A stretch of 64,000 bases of DNA, from contig NZ_SNVJ01000002.1 of the NCBI RefSeq assembly GCF_009829925.1, forward strand, positions 287,377-351,376, written 5' to 3'. A model generated the notes under the pieces. The model did no database searches. It was not told the origin of the DNA and saw only the letters and a program-made list of their open reading frames with translations. Origin of the DNA: Teichococcus coralli (GTDB lineage: Bacteria; Pseudomonadota; Alphaproteobacteria; Acetobacterales; Acetobacteraceae). The first letter of the stretch is position 1. Every line of letters begins with the position of its first letter. Below are positions 30,706 through 38,976 of the stretch, one piece after another. Position numbers and translations under genes: made by a program.

Positions 30706-31080
30706 ATGACGGCAGCGCTGGAGCCGGTCGCTCCCCTGCCCCGCTGCGCCGAGGAGCCGGTGTTCCGCGAGCCCTGGGAAGCCTCGGCCTTCGCCATGAC
30801 GGTGGCGCTGCACCAGCGGGGCCTGTTCACCTGGAGCGAATGGGCGGAGTGCCTGGGGGAGGCGATCCGCGCCGCGCAGGCCGAGGGTGACCCGGACCTC
30901 GGCGACACCTACTACCGGCACTGGCTCCTGGCCCTGGAAACAATGGTGGCCCGCAAGGGCGTGGCCGGCGCCGCGTTGCTGGCGCAGCGCCAGGCGGCCT
31001 GGGACCGCGCCGCGCATGCCACCCCGCATGGGCAGCCTATCCTGCTGGAGAACGACCCGCTCTTCACCCGCGGCGCCTGA
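30706..31080 (+). CDS. Nitrile hydratase accessory protein (cobalt loading)
   Basis: A 124-aa protein matching the nitrile hydratase activator family: FREPWEASAFAMTVALHQRGLFTWSEW in the first half (a beta-subunit-like helix) and YYRHWLLALETMVARKG after it. Such proteins escort the alpha subunit for cobalt insertion. The ATG at 30706 is used; a TTG at 30688 overlapping the end of nthB is possible. A hairpin terminator follows. Confidence 0.88.
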   Translation: MTAALEPVAPLPRCAEEPVFREPWEASAFAMTVALHQRGLFTWSEWAECLGEAIRAAQAEGDPDLGDTYYRHWLLALETMVARKGVAGAALLAQRQAAWDRAAHATPHGQPILLENDPLFTRGA

Positions 31081-31103
31081 GGCCGAGGAAGCGAGATGGG
31101 CAT

Positions 31104-31131
31104 CCGGGGAGTTCCATCCCCGGGCCTTTCT
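31104..31131. terminator. Intrinsic terminator after the nitrile hydratase operon
   Basis: Arms CCGGGGA and TCCCCGG around a 6-nt loop, followed by GCCTTTCT on the plus strand. It lies between convergent genes. Confidence 0.7.
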
Positions 31132-31637
31132 CATCGCCCCGGGGCGGAGAGGATTTTCTGCATGAAGAGCAGGTCCAGCCAGCGGTCGAACTTGCGCCCG
31201 ACCTGCCGCAGCACCCCTGCCTCCGTGAAGCCGGCCGCACGGTGCAGCCGGATGGAGGCCTGGTTCTCTGCCTCGATGCCGCCGACCATGACGTGCAGCC
31301 CGGCCGCCTCGGCCCGTGCCACCAGGGCGGCGAGCAGGGCGCGGCCGATGCCCTGCCCCTGCGCGGCCGGATCGACATAGACCGAGTGCTCCACCGTCAG
31401 CGCGTAGCCGGCGAAGGGCCGGAAGTCGCCATAGGAGGCGAAGCCCCGGACGGTGCCGGCCTCCACCGCCACCAGCACCGGAAGGCCGCGCCCCTGCCGT
31501 TCCCGCATCCAGGCGCGGCGCGCCTCCAGCGTCGTCTCCTGGGTGTGCCAGACCGCGGTGGTGCTGCGGATGGCCCCGTTGAAGATGGCCAGGATGGCGG
31601 GCAGGTCGGCCTCGGCGGCGTCGTGGATCTCGGGCAT
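31131..31637 (-). CDS. GNAT N-acetyltransferase, PAT/MddA-like
   Basis: A 168-aa acetyltransferase of the phosphinothricin/methionine-sulfoximine group: IFNGAIRSTTAVWHT near the start, LTVEHSVYVDP, the acetyl-CoA loop GQGIGRALL and the C-terminal RKFDRWLDLLFMQK. It would acetylate an amino-acid-like substrate. GGGAG precedes the ATG by about 8 nt. It resembles the protein at 7137 and, like it, neighbours an M20 hydrolase gene, here divergently placed. Confidence 0.85.
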   Translation of the reverse strand: MPEIHDAAEADLPAILAIFNGAIRSTTAVWHTQETTLEARRAWMRERQGRGLPVLVAVEAGTVRGFASYGDFRPFAGYALTVEHSVYVDPAAQGQGIGRALLAALVARAEAAGLHVMVGGIEAENQASIRLHRAAGFTEAGVLRQVGRKFDRWLDLLFMQKILSAPGR

Positions 31638-31770
31638 GGCATGGCTCCCTCGGACGCGGCGGTATATCCACCATGATGGACGCCTGTCCAACATCGCGCC
31701 TGGCGCGGGTTGACCCGGTCGCGGCGGCGGATCAGTTTGCCTGCTTTCTCCACGCCGAGGACCGCGCGCC

Positions 31771-32976
31771 GTGCGACAGGATATCCTGGACGACATCAAG
31801 ACCTTCGAGCCCGAACTCGTCGAGATCCGGCGGGACATCCACCGCCACCCCGAGACCCGCTTCGAGGAGGTCCGCACCGCCGCCCTGGTGGCCGGCAAGC
31901 TGCGCGAATGGGGGCTGGAGGTGGAGACCGGCATCGGCAAGACCGGCGTCGTCGGCACGCTGAAGGGCAAGCGGCCCGGGCAGCGCGCCATCGGGCTCCG
32001 CGCCGACATGGACGCGCTGTTCATCCAGGAGCAGACCGGCTTGCCCTATGCCTCCGAGGTGCCGGGCAAGATGCATGCCTGCGGGCATGACGGCCACACC
32101 ACCATGCTGCTCGGCGCCGCCAGGTACCTGGCGAGGAACCCGGATTTCGGCGGCACGGTGCACTTCATCTTCCAGCCCGCCGAGGAGGCCGGCACCGGCG
32201 CGCCGGCGATGATCAAGGACGGGCTGTTCGACCGCTTCCCCGTGGATTCGGTCTACGGCATGCACAACACGCCCGGCCTGCCGGTGGGCGAGTTCGCCAC
32301 GCGCCCCGGCCCGATCCTGGCGGGCGCCGACTTCTGGACCGTCACCTTCAACGGCAATGGCGGGCATGGCGGCGGCGCGCCGCACCTGGCCTCGGACCTG
32401 ACGGTGGTGCTCGGCCAGTTCCTGCTGGCCGTGCAGACCATCCTGCCGCGCAACCTGAAGCCCACCGAGAGCGCGGCGCTTTCCGTCGGTCATGTCGAGG
32501 GCGGCACCTTCGGCTCGCCCAACGTCATGCCGGCCAAGGTGGTGGTGCGCGGCACCGCCCGCTACTTTCGCCCGGAGGCGCAGGCGGTGATCAAGCGCCG
32601 CCTGCAGGAACTGGCCGAGACCCTGGCCGCCGCGCACGGCGCCACCGCCGAATTCGCCTACGACGCGCTTTGCCCGCCCACCGTCAACGCCGCCGAGAAG
32701 GTGCCGGTGGCGGTCGCCGCCGCCGGCGCGCTGGTTGGCGAGGCGAAGGTCGGCGAGTTCCCGATGAGCACAGGCGGCGAGGACTTCGCCTTCATGCTGC
32801 AGAAGAAGCCGGGCGTGTTCATGCGCATCGGCAACGGGGTGAACCCGGACGGCAGCTTCCACAACGTCCATACCCCGCTCTACGACTTCAACGACGAGGC
32901 CCTGGCTCTCGGCGCCGCCTACTGGGCGAGCCTGGTGCAGGAGGAGCTGGGCTGGTCCCGGGAGGAGCGCGCATGA
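31771..32976 (+). CDS. M20 amidohydrolase, hippurate-hydrolase-like
   Basis: A 401-aa zinc amidohydrolase that should remove acyl groups from N-acyl amino acids. Metal-site motifs are MHACGHDGHT (C104, H106), FQPAEEAGTGA and the C-terminal MSTGGEDFAFM. RRDIHRHPE at 20-28 is the family N terminus. The start is GTG with GAGG about 10 nt upstream. The stop overlaps the start of a DppA-like binding protein gene by 4 nt, so uptake and deacylation of a peptide-like compound are probably linked. Confidence 0.9.
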   Translation: MRQDILDDIKTFEPELVEIRRDIHRHPETRFEEVRTAALVAGKLREWGLEVETGIGKTGVVGTLKGKRPGQRAIGLRADMDALFIQEQTGLPYASEVPGKMHACGHDGHTTMLLGAARYLARNPDFGGTVHFIFQPAEEAGTGAPAMIKDGLFDRFPVDSVYGMHNTPGLPVGEFATRPGPILAGADFWTVTFNGNGGHGGGAPHLASDLTVVLGQFLLAVQTILPRNLKPTESAALSVGHVEGGTFGSPNVMPAKVVVRGTARYFRPEAQAVIKRRLQELAETLAAAHGATAEFAYDALCPPTVNAAEKVPVAVAAAGALVGEAKVGEFPMSTGGEDFAFMLQKKPGVFMRIGNGVNPDGSFHNVHTPLYDFNDEALALGAAYWASLVQEELGWSREERA

Positions 32977-34550
32977 GCCGGATGAAGGCCACCCTGCTGG
33001 GGGCGGCGCTGCTGGCCCTGGCGCCGGCGGCGGCACGCCCGGCGCTGGCGCAGGCGCTGTCCATGGGCGTGAGCGCGCCGCCGGCCAGCATCGATCCGCA
33101 CTACTACACGCTGACGCCGAACATCATGCTCTCGGCGCACATGTTCGAGGCGCTGGTGGAGCGCGACGAGAACTCGCGCCTGCATCCCGGCCTCGCCGAA
33201 TCCTGGACGCTGATCGACGACACCACCTGGGAGTTCAAGCTCCGCGACGGCGTCACCTTCCACAACGGTGAGAAGCTGACGGCCGAGGATGTCGCCTACA
33301 CGCTGAAGCGCGTGCCGCAGGTGCAGAGCCCGAGCTCCTTCGCCGTCTATACCCGCGCGATCAGCGACGTGCAGGTGGTGGACCCGCGCACGGTCCGCTT
33401 CAAGACCAACACGCCCTACCCGCTGCTGCCCAACGACCTCGCGCAGATCTTCATCCTGCCGCACTCGCTGGGCGAGAACCCACCCTCCTCCGACTTCAAC
33501 AGCGGCAAGGCGACGATCGGCACCGGGCCCTACCGCTTCGTCTCCTACAGCCCGAACGACCGGGTGGAGATGGCGCGCAACGACGCCTACTGGGGCGGCA
33601 AGCCGCAATGGGCGAAGGTGGACTACCGCATCATCACCCAGGCCGGTTCGCGCGTCGCCGCGCTGCTCTCGGGCGACGTGGCGATGATCGACAACGTGCC
33701 CACCGCCGACCTGGCGCGCCTGCGCAAGGAGGACAGGCTCAACGTCGTCGAGGGCACCAGCCTGCGCCTGATCTTCATCGGGCTCGACGTGTTCCGCGAG
33801 GACGGCTCGCCCGACCTCAGCGGACCCAATGGCGAGAAGCTCGACAAGAACCCGCTGCAGGACCGGCGGGTGCGCGAGGCGCTGTCCATTGCCGTCAACC
33901 GCCCCGCCATTGTCAGCCGGGTGATGGAGGATGCCGCCGTCGCCGCCGGGCAGTTCATGCCGCCAGGCGCCTTCGGCCATGACCCCTCGATCCCGGTGCC
34001 GCCCTACGACCCGGCGCGCGCCAGGAAGCTGCTGGCCAAGGCGGGCTATCCCAACGGCTTCACCATCACCCTGCGCGGCCCGAACGACCGCTACGTCAAT
34101 GACGAGCAGATCCAGCAGGTGGTGGCGCAGATGTGGTCCCGCATCGGCGTCAAGACCAGCGTGGACGCGCAGCCGCTGGCCACCGTCATCGGCCGGCTGA
34201 ACCGCTTCGACGCCTCGGCCTACCTGCTGGGCTGGAGCAACAGCACCGGCGAGCCCTCCACCTCGCTGCGCGCCGTGCTGGGCTCGCGCGGCAAGCCCGG
34301 CCGCGGCCTCGCCAACTACGGCCGCTACGCCAATGGGAAGATGGACGAGATCACCGACCGCGGCCTTGCCACCTTCGATGACGAGGCGCGCGAGAAGCTT
34401 TTGCAGGAGGCGATGCGCGTCGCCATGGAGGACGTCGCGGTGATTCCGCTGCACACTCAGAAGAGCGTCTGGGGTCTGCGCCGGGGGCTGACCTACACGC
34501 CGCGCGTGGACGAACAGACCACGGCCATGGGCGTTCATCCCGTCCGGTAA
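32973..34550 (+). CDS. Periplasmic peptide-type ABC binding protein (SBP family 5)
   Basis: A 525-aa DppA/OppA-like protein. The signal peptide ends near ARPALAQA, followed by MGVSAPPASIDPHY. The family segments LAESWTLIDDTTWEFKLRDGV and TIGTGPYRFVSY are present, as is the C-terminal PLHTQKSVWGLRRG. It is cotranscribed with the upstream M20 hydrolase, but no permease or ATPase gene is nearby. It resembles the protein encoded at 44237 throughout, so the two are paralogues. Confidence 0.88.
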   Translation: MSRMKATLLGAALLALAPAAARPALAQALSMGVSAPPASIDPHYYTLTPNIMLSAHMFEALVERDENSRLHPGLAESWTLIDDTTWEFKLRDGVTFHNGEKLTAEDVAYTLKRVPQVQSPSSFAVYTRAISDVQVVDPRTVRFKTNTPYPLLPNDLAQIFILPHSLGENPPSSDFNSGKATIGTGPYRFVSYSPNDRVEMARNDAYWGGKPQWAKVDYRIITQAGSRVAALLSGDVAMIDNVPTADLARLRKEDRLNVVEGTSLRLIFIGLDVFREDGSPDLSGPNGEKLDKNPLQDRRVREALSIAVNRPAIVSRVMEDAAVAAGQFMPPGAFGHDPSIPVPPYDPARARKLLAKAGYPNGFTITLRGPNDRYVNDEQIQQVVAQMWSRIGVKTSVDAQPLATVIGRLNRFDASAYLLGWSNSTGEPSTSLRAVLGSRGKPGRGLANYGRYANGKMDEITDRGLATFDDEAREKLLQEAMRVAMEDVAVIPLHTQKSVWGLRRGLTYTPRVDEQTTAMGVHPVR

Positions 34551-34561
34551 GGCAAGGAGGG

Positions 34562-34582
34562 CCGGGGGTCTCCACCCCCCGG
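34562..34582 (+). terminator. Hairpin after the SBP family 5 gene
   Basis: CCGGGGGT and ACCCCCCGG arms around CTCC with one unpaired base, 12 nt after the stop. No T tract follows. Confidence 0.45.
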
Positions 34583-35044
34583 ACCCTTCGGCTCCTGCCA
34601 CTTGACAGGCGGCCAGGATCGGGCTGCTCCTGGCGCCCGGCCCGGGTCAGGGTTGCCCCCGTGACGCTCGGCCCTGGCGGACCCTCCTGCGACGCCCCTT
34701 TTCGGTCCGCGCGCGAACACGGACCTGAGAAAGCGGGCCCTCGCCGTGACTAAAGCGCCCCTTCCGCGCGCCGCGCTCCCGTTCCGCCTCGATCTCGACC
34801 CGCGACGCAAGGGCGCCAAGGACCTGGCGCGCGCCGCGCGGCAGGGGTCACCTGCGGGGCTATCACCTGGGCGCGGGAGGAGCGGTGTTTGACCGAGGCG
34901 GGCCGTGCCGCCTGGCCAGGAGGCGCGACCGGCCGCCACTGCGCCCGCCCGCGCGCCGGCTCGGCGGCATCCGGCTCGCCGCCGGGGCGCCCTGCTGGCG
35001 CTGGGATGCGGCCAGGCAGGCGGTGGCGCTGCGCCCGCCGCCGC

Positions 35045-35080
35045 CGGCACCGACACCGGCACCGGCACCGGCACCGGCAC
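35045..35080 (+). repeat. Six tandem CGGCAC hexamers
   Basis: Six copies of the hexamer CGGCAC; the second reads CGACAC. It lies 100-136 nt before the start of the next gene. Being a multiple of three, copy-number change would not shift a frame. Confidence 0.9.
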
Positions 35081-35180
35081 CGGGATGTCTTGCCGAACCT
35101 TGGCGGGATGCGGCAGGAACAGGCCATCCGGACGAGGCGCCGGCGATCGAGACCCGCGCCGCCCGGAAGGAGACGACCCG

Positions 35181-36203
35181 ATGACCCTGCTGCATCGCCG
35201 TGCCCTGCTCGGCGCCGCCGCCCTCCTGCCACTCGCCCCGGCGCTGCGCCCTGGCACGGCTTTGGCTCAGCCCGGCGCCACGACCAGCTGGCCGAGCCGC
35301 CCCGTGCGCTTCGTGGTGCCATTCGCGCCCGCCGGCACCACCGACATCGCCGCACGCATCCTGGCCACCCGCCTGCAGCAGCGCCTCGGGCAGCCCTTCC
35401 CGGTGGAGAACCGTGGTGGCGCCGGCGGCAACATCGGGTCCGACGTTGTCGCGAAGGCCGATCCGGATGGCTACACCATCCTGATGCAGACGGTCTCCTC
35501 GGGCGCGATCAACTATGAGCTGTATGGCAAGGAAATGCCCTACAAGCCGCAGGACCTCGCCGCCGTGGGCCTGCTCATCAAGGTGCCGAACGTCATCTTC
35601 GTCACGCCCTCGCTGCCGGTGAAGACGCTGGCCGAACTGGTCGCGCTGGCGAAGAAGAAGCCCGGCGAACTGAACCACGGCTCCTCCGGCGCCGGCACCT
35701 CGCTGCACATGACGGGCGAACTGCTGAAGATGGAAGCCGGCATCCAGATGACGCACGTGCCCTTCCGCGGCGCCGGGCCGATGCTGGCCGAGATCATGGC
35801 AGGCCGCGTCGAGGTGGGCGTGGACAACCTGCCCTCCGCAATCGGCCATATCCGCGACGGGCGGCTGCGCCCGCTGGCCGTCACCACCGCCACCCGCAGC
35901 CCCGCCCTGCCGGACGTGCCCACCACGGCCGAGGCCGGCTTTCCCGGCGTGGAGGCGACAGGCTGGTTCGGCGTGCAGGCACCGGCGAAGACGCCGCGGC
36001 CGATCATCGAGAAGCTGGGCGCCGAGATCGATGCTGTCGTGAAGGAGCCGGAGACCTGGGCGAAGCTCGCCGATCTCGGCGGCATGAAACCTGGCCTCAC
36101 GCCCGATGGCGGCACCACCCCGGCGGCCTTCGAGGCCTTCGTTCAGGCCGAGGTGAAGAAGTGGGCCGAGGTGGTCCGACGGTCCGGCGCCAAGGTGGAC
36201 TGA
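35181..36203 (+). CDS. Tripartite tricarboxylate-type binding protein (Bug/TctC)
   Basis: A 340-aa periplasmic Bug-family receptor. It has a signal peptide with RR (MTLLHRRALLGAAALLPLAP) ending near ALAQP, then SWPSRPVRFVVPFAPAGTTD, the ligand-loop motif ENRGGAGGNIGSDVVAK and VDNLPSAIGHIRDGRLRPLAV. Such receptors bind carboxylates, amino acids or their derivatives. GGAAGGAG lies 9 nt before the ATG. No TctA/TctB membrane genes are nearby. Confidence 0.9.
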   Translation: MTLLHRRALLGAAALLPLAPALRPGTALAQPGATTSWPSRPVRFVVPFAPAGTTDIAARILATRLQQRLGQPFPVENRGGAGGNIGSDVVAKADPDGYTILMQTVSSGAINYELYGKEMPYKPQDLAAVGLLIKVPNVIFVTPSLPVKTLAELVALAKKKPGELNHGSSGAGTSLHMTGELLKMEAGIQMTHVPFRGAGPMLAEIMAGRVEVGVDNLPSAIGHIRDGRLRPLAVTTATRSPALPDVPTTAEAGFPGVEATGWFGVQAPAKTPRPIIEKLGAEIDAVVKEPETWAKLADLGGMKPGLTPDGGTTPAAFEAFVQAEVKKWAEVVRRSGAKVD

Positions 36204-36214
36204 GCGGCGCGGCG

Positions 36215-36242
36215 CTGCCGCCCCCGGCGCGGGGGGCGGCAG
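36215..36242 (+). terminator. Strong hairpin between two Bug genes
   Basis: Perfect 11-bp arms CTGCCGCCCCC and GGGGGCGGCAG around a 6-nt loop, 11 nt after the stop. No T tract follows; it suggests that the two binding-protein genes are separate units. Confidence 0.6.
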
Positions 36243-36340
36243 TATCGGGCACGCTTCCAGGACCGCCGCCCCGCCGGGTTGCACCGCAGCACGCCAACGT
36301 CTAGGCACCTCTGCAAGACACATCTTCAGAGGATCCGGCC

Positions 36341-37318
36341 TTGCTTTCTTCCCGCCGTCTCGTGCTGGCCGCCGGCGCTGGCCTGTTCGCCGCCCCGGCC
36401 CTGCTGCGGGCGCAGCCTGCCTTTCCGAACCGGCCGCTCCGCCTTGTGGTGCCCTTCCCCGGCGGTGGCGCCACCGACGTGACCGCCCGCGTGATTGCCG
36501 AGCACCTTTCGCCGTTGCTCGGGCAGCCGGTGGTGGTGGACAACCGTCCCGGCGCCGGCGGCATCCTGGGTTCCGATGCCGTGGCGAAGTCCGACCCGGA
36601 TGGCCACACGCTGCTGATGTGCACGATCGGCACCGCCAGCATCAACCAGTACCTTTATTCCAAGCTGCCCTACGATCCGGCGAAGGACCTGACCAACCTG
36701 GCGCTGGCCAACTCGCTGGCCAACGTGATCACCGTGCCGGCGGAGAGCAAGGCGAAGACGCTGAAGGACCTGCTCGACATGGCGCGCGCCGAGCCGGGCA
36801 ACCTGAACTACGGCACTCCCGGCAACGGCACCTCCGGCCACATGTGCGCCGAGCTGCTGAAGACCCGCGCCAAGGTCAACATCTCCCACGTGCCCTATCG
36901 CGGCAGCGCCACGGTGATCCCGGACCTGCTCGCCGGCCGGCTGGATCTCGCGGTGGACAACATCCCGCCCTATCTGCCGCACATCCAGGAAGGCCGCCTG
37001 CGGGCGCTGGCGGTGACCAGCAAGGGGCGCTGGTTCGCCCTGCCGGACGTGCCCACGGTGGCCGAAAGCGGCATTGAAGGCTTCGAGGCGGAGGCGTGGT
37101 TCGGTGTCCAGGCTCCGGGCCGCACTCCGCGCCCGATCGTCGAGCGGCTGTCGAACCACATCCTCGACATCCTGAGGAAGCCGGACGTGGTCACCCGCCT
37201 GCGCGACGTCGGCAGCGAGCCGCGGCCGCTCGGCCCCGCCGAGTTCGACCGCTTCATCCAGGCGGAGAACACCAAGTGGCAGGAGGTGGTGCGCATCTCC
37301 GGCGCCAAGCTGGACTGA
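36341..37318 (+). CDS. Tripartite tricarboxylate-type binding protein (Bug/TctC)
   Basis: A 325-aa Bug-family receptor with a signal peptide ending near LLRAQP, then FPNRPLRLVVPFPGGGATDVTAR in two adjacent segments, DNRPGAGGILGSD and VDNIPPYLPHIQEGRLRALAV. The start is TTG with AGAGGA 7 nt upstream; no ATG is available in the signal peptide. It is related to the preceding gene product but clearly diverged. No membrane partners are adjacent, as with the other Bug gene. Confidence 0.88.
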   Translation: MLSSRRLVLAAGAGLFAAPALLRAQPAFPNRPLRLVVPFPGGGATDVTARVIAEHLSPLLGQPVVVDNRPGAGGILGSDAVAKSDPDGHTLLMCTIGTASINQYLYSKLPYDPAKDLTNLALANSLANVITVPAESKAKTLKDLLDMARAEPGNLNYGTPGNGTSGHMCAELLKTRAKVNISHVPYRGSATVIPDLLAGRLDLAVDNIPPYLPHIQEGRLRALAVTSKGRWFALPDVPTVAESGIEGFEAEAWFGVQAPGRTPRPIVERLSNHILDILRKPDVVTRLRDVGSEPRPLGPAEFDRFIQAENTKWQEVVRISGAKLD

Positions 37319-37327
37319 GCCCCTCCC

Positions 37328-37350
37328 GCGCGGCGCCTCAGGCGCCGCGC
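37328..37350. terminator. Palindrome spanning the stop codon of the racemase-like gene
   Basis: Arms GCGCGGCGCCT and AGGCGCCGCGC around a single C. The TGA of the minus-strand gene sits at the apex. It separates convergent genes and may end transcription from both sides. Confidence 0.45.
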
Positions 37351-38066
37351 AACAGCCGCGCGAGCGCCGGCGAAAGCCCGGTGCTCACCCGCCCCTGCGC
37401 CGGGGCCAGGCTACCCGCCCTGGGGCGTGCCAGTCCCAGCCCGACCAGCGCCTCCGCCAGCTTCACCGCGCAGGCGATGCCGTCCAGCAGCGGCACAGGC
37501 GCGGCCAGCCGCGCCGCCATGCCGGCGAGGGCGGCACCGCCCAGCACCACCGCATCCGCACCCGCCGCCACCAGCCGGCCGACGCCCTCCAGCACCAGCA
37601 CTTCCACCGCCGCGGGGTCGCGCAACGCGTCCTGGGGCGTTGCCGCCACGCCTTCCAGCCCGGCCAGCCGCGCGGCGAGGCCATGCCGCCCGATCAGCTC
37701 CCGATAGGTCTCGACCCCGCCGAGCGTCACCAGGCCGAAGCGCGCGCCGACCATGCAGGCGGTCAGGCAGGCCGCCTCCGTCATGCCGACCACCGGGCAT
37801 GGCATGAGCTGCCGCGCCGCCTCCAGCGCCGTGTCATGGCTGACCGCCAGCACCGCCGCGTCCACCTGTCCCGCATGCCCGGCCAGCAGTTCCAGCAGCG
37901 CGTGGCCAGCGATGGCGTTCTCCAGGCGCGTCGCGATGACGGCGGGACCGAAGCGCGGCGTGGCGGGGATGATGGTGGTGCCCGGCGCCGCCGCGCCGCG
38001 GGCCGCCTCGGCGCAAAGCGTGGTGATGGCTTCGGTGGTGTTCGCGTTCGCGACCAGGATGCGCAT
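37338..38066 (-). CDS. Asp/Glu/hydantoin racemase-like protein lacking catalytic cysteines
   Basis: A 242-aa protein with the racemase family fold signs: MRILVANANTTEAIT at the N terminus, MTEAACLTACMVGARFGLVT in the middle and GADAVVLGGAALAGMA near residue 169. In the family the two catalytic Cys lie in an ACF-type motif after the strand at 70-76 and in GCAGMA. Here these positions read V75-S76 and G176-G177, so normal two-base racemase chemistry seems impossible. It starts 5 nt after the stop of a TauD-like gene, so the two are cotranscribed. Function unknown. Confidence 0.7.
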   Translation of the reverse strand: MRILVANANTTEAITTLCAEAARGAAAPGTTIIPATPRFGPAVIATRLENAIAGHALLELLAGHAGQVDAAVLAVSHDTALEAARQLMPCPVVGMTEAACLTACMVGARFGLVTLGGVETYRELIGRHGLAARLAGLEGVAATPQDALRDPAAVEVLVLEGVGRLVAAGADAVVLGGAALAGMAARLAAPVPLLDGIACAVKLAEALVGLGLARPRAGSLAPAQGRVSTGLSPALARLLRGA

Positions 38067-38071
38067 GGCGC

Positions 38072-38821
38072 TCAGGCTTCCGCTGGCCGCAGCGCGGCGA
38101 AGGGTCCCTCGGAGAGGCGGGAAGGCTCGGTCACCAGCGCCAGCGTGGCCAGGCCGCGCGTGGAGGACGCCCAGACCAGGAAGGGGTTCACGCAGAGCAG
38201 GTCGCCGGGGTGCAGCACCATGCGCAGCGCCAGCCCGGGCGCAGCGGCCGCTTCCTCCAGCGCCGCCAGCGCCGACTGAGCCGCGGGGTCGAGCGCGGCG
38301 TGGTCGCAGCGCGCGGCGAAGACGCCCTGCGTCACCGCGAAGACCGGCAGCGCGGGCGCCGTGCCGACCTGCCGCGCACGGTAGAGCACCTCCAGTGCCG
38401 CCCGGTCGGCGCGCAGGAGCTGGTTGTGCAGGGCGGCGGCGGAGTGCAGCACCACCTCGCCCGCCTCGCGGCAGAGCAGCAGCAGCGCGTCGCAAGGCTC
38501 GGTGTAGTACGGGCCCGCGGAGGGCGCGACATGCACGGGGTGGCCGATGCGGCTGCCCAGCCGCCCCAGCACCGCCGCCGGCTCCTCCGGCAGCGGCAGC
38601 CCGCGCAGCAGGCAGAAGCCCGGGCCATGCGCCAGCCGCTCCGCCATCTGCCCGAGCAGCGGGTCCAGACGCGGGACCGGCAGGCCGGGGGCGGCTTCGA
38701 TCTCGGCCCGGATCTCACCGCCCAGCGGCAGCATCCAGTCGGCCGGCGAGAGAGCGGCGCCGCTCCAGAGATGCGGGCCGGTCTGCGGCGCGATACGCCG
38801 CGGGGGGGTCGCTTCGGTCAT
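38072..38821 (-). CDS. TauD/TfdA-fold protein lacking the iron-binding triad
   Basis: A 249-aa protein that aligns by eye with TauD/TfdA dioxygenases: GFCLLRGLPL, PCDALLLLC, HNQLLRADRAALEVLY, and HPGDLLCVN. The iron-binding HxD is replaced by Y106-T-E108 and the distal His region (normally LH in VLHSR) reads V-W-A-S (W217-A218). The C-terminal Arg that holds 2-oxoglutarate is also not evident. It is shorter than typical members. It is probably not an iron/2-oxoglutarate oxygenase; a binding or other catalytic role is possible. It forms a unit with the racemase-like gene. Confidence 0.65.
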   Translation of the reverse strand: MTEATPPRRIAPQTGPHLWSGAALSPADWMLPLGGEIRAEIEAAPGLPVPRLDPLLGQMAERLAHGPGFCLLRGLPLPEEPAAVLGRLGSRIGHPVHVAPSAGPYYTEPCDALLLLCREAGEVVLHSAAALHNQLLRADRAALEVLYRARQVGTAPALPVFAVTQGVFAARCDHAALDPAAQSALAALEEAAAAPGLALRMVLHPGDLLCVNPFLVWASSTRGLATLALVTEPSRLSEGPFAALRPAEA

Positions 38822-38976
38822 TGGGCCAAGGGTTTAGCAGAGGATACCCGATTGTCGTCATCCCGCTTGCGCGCGTGGCCCCTTGCCGATCCCGCGACAT
38901 GGCAGCAGGCTAGCCGCAACGCCATTCAGCGGGCTGGCGCCCGGCAGCCCCCCAAGGAAGTTATGGGAGCGTCACG

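Larger units (their letters stand above)
34551..35180 (+). other. 630-nt intergenic region with hairpin and hexamer repeat
   Basis: No gene is supported. It holds a GC hairpin just after the binding-protein gene (arms CCGGGGGT and ACCCCCCGG, 34562-34582, no T tract), then unconserved GC-rich sequence, then six CGGCAC hexamers at 35045-35080. The frame of the next gene is open back to 34905, but that extension is low-complexity Pro/Arg/Ala and precedes a normal signal peptide. Confidence 0.5.

Noticed and set aside
35045..35080. CRISPR-like or phage-related repeat
   Set aside because: The units are 6 bp with no spacers, so it is a simple tandem repeat. No cas gene is present.
34905..35180. 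N-terminal extension of the Bug receptor at 35181
   Set aside because: The frame is open, but the extension is Arg/Pro/Ala-rich and contains the hexamer repeat. A normal signal peptide and ribosome site begin at 35181.
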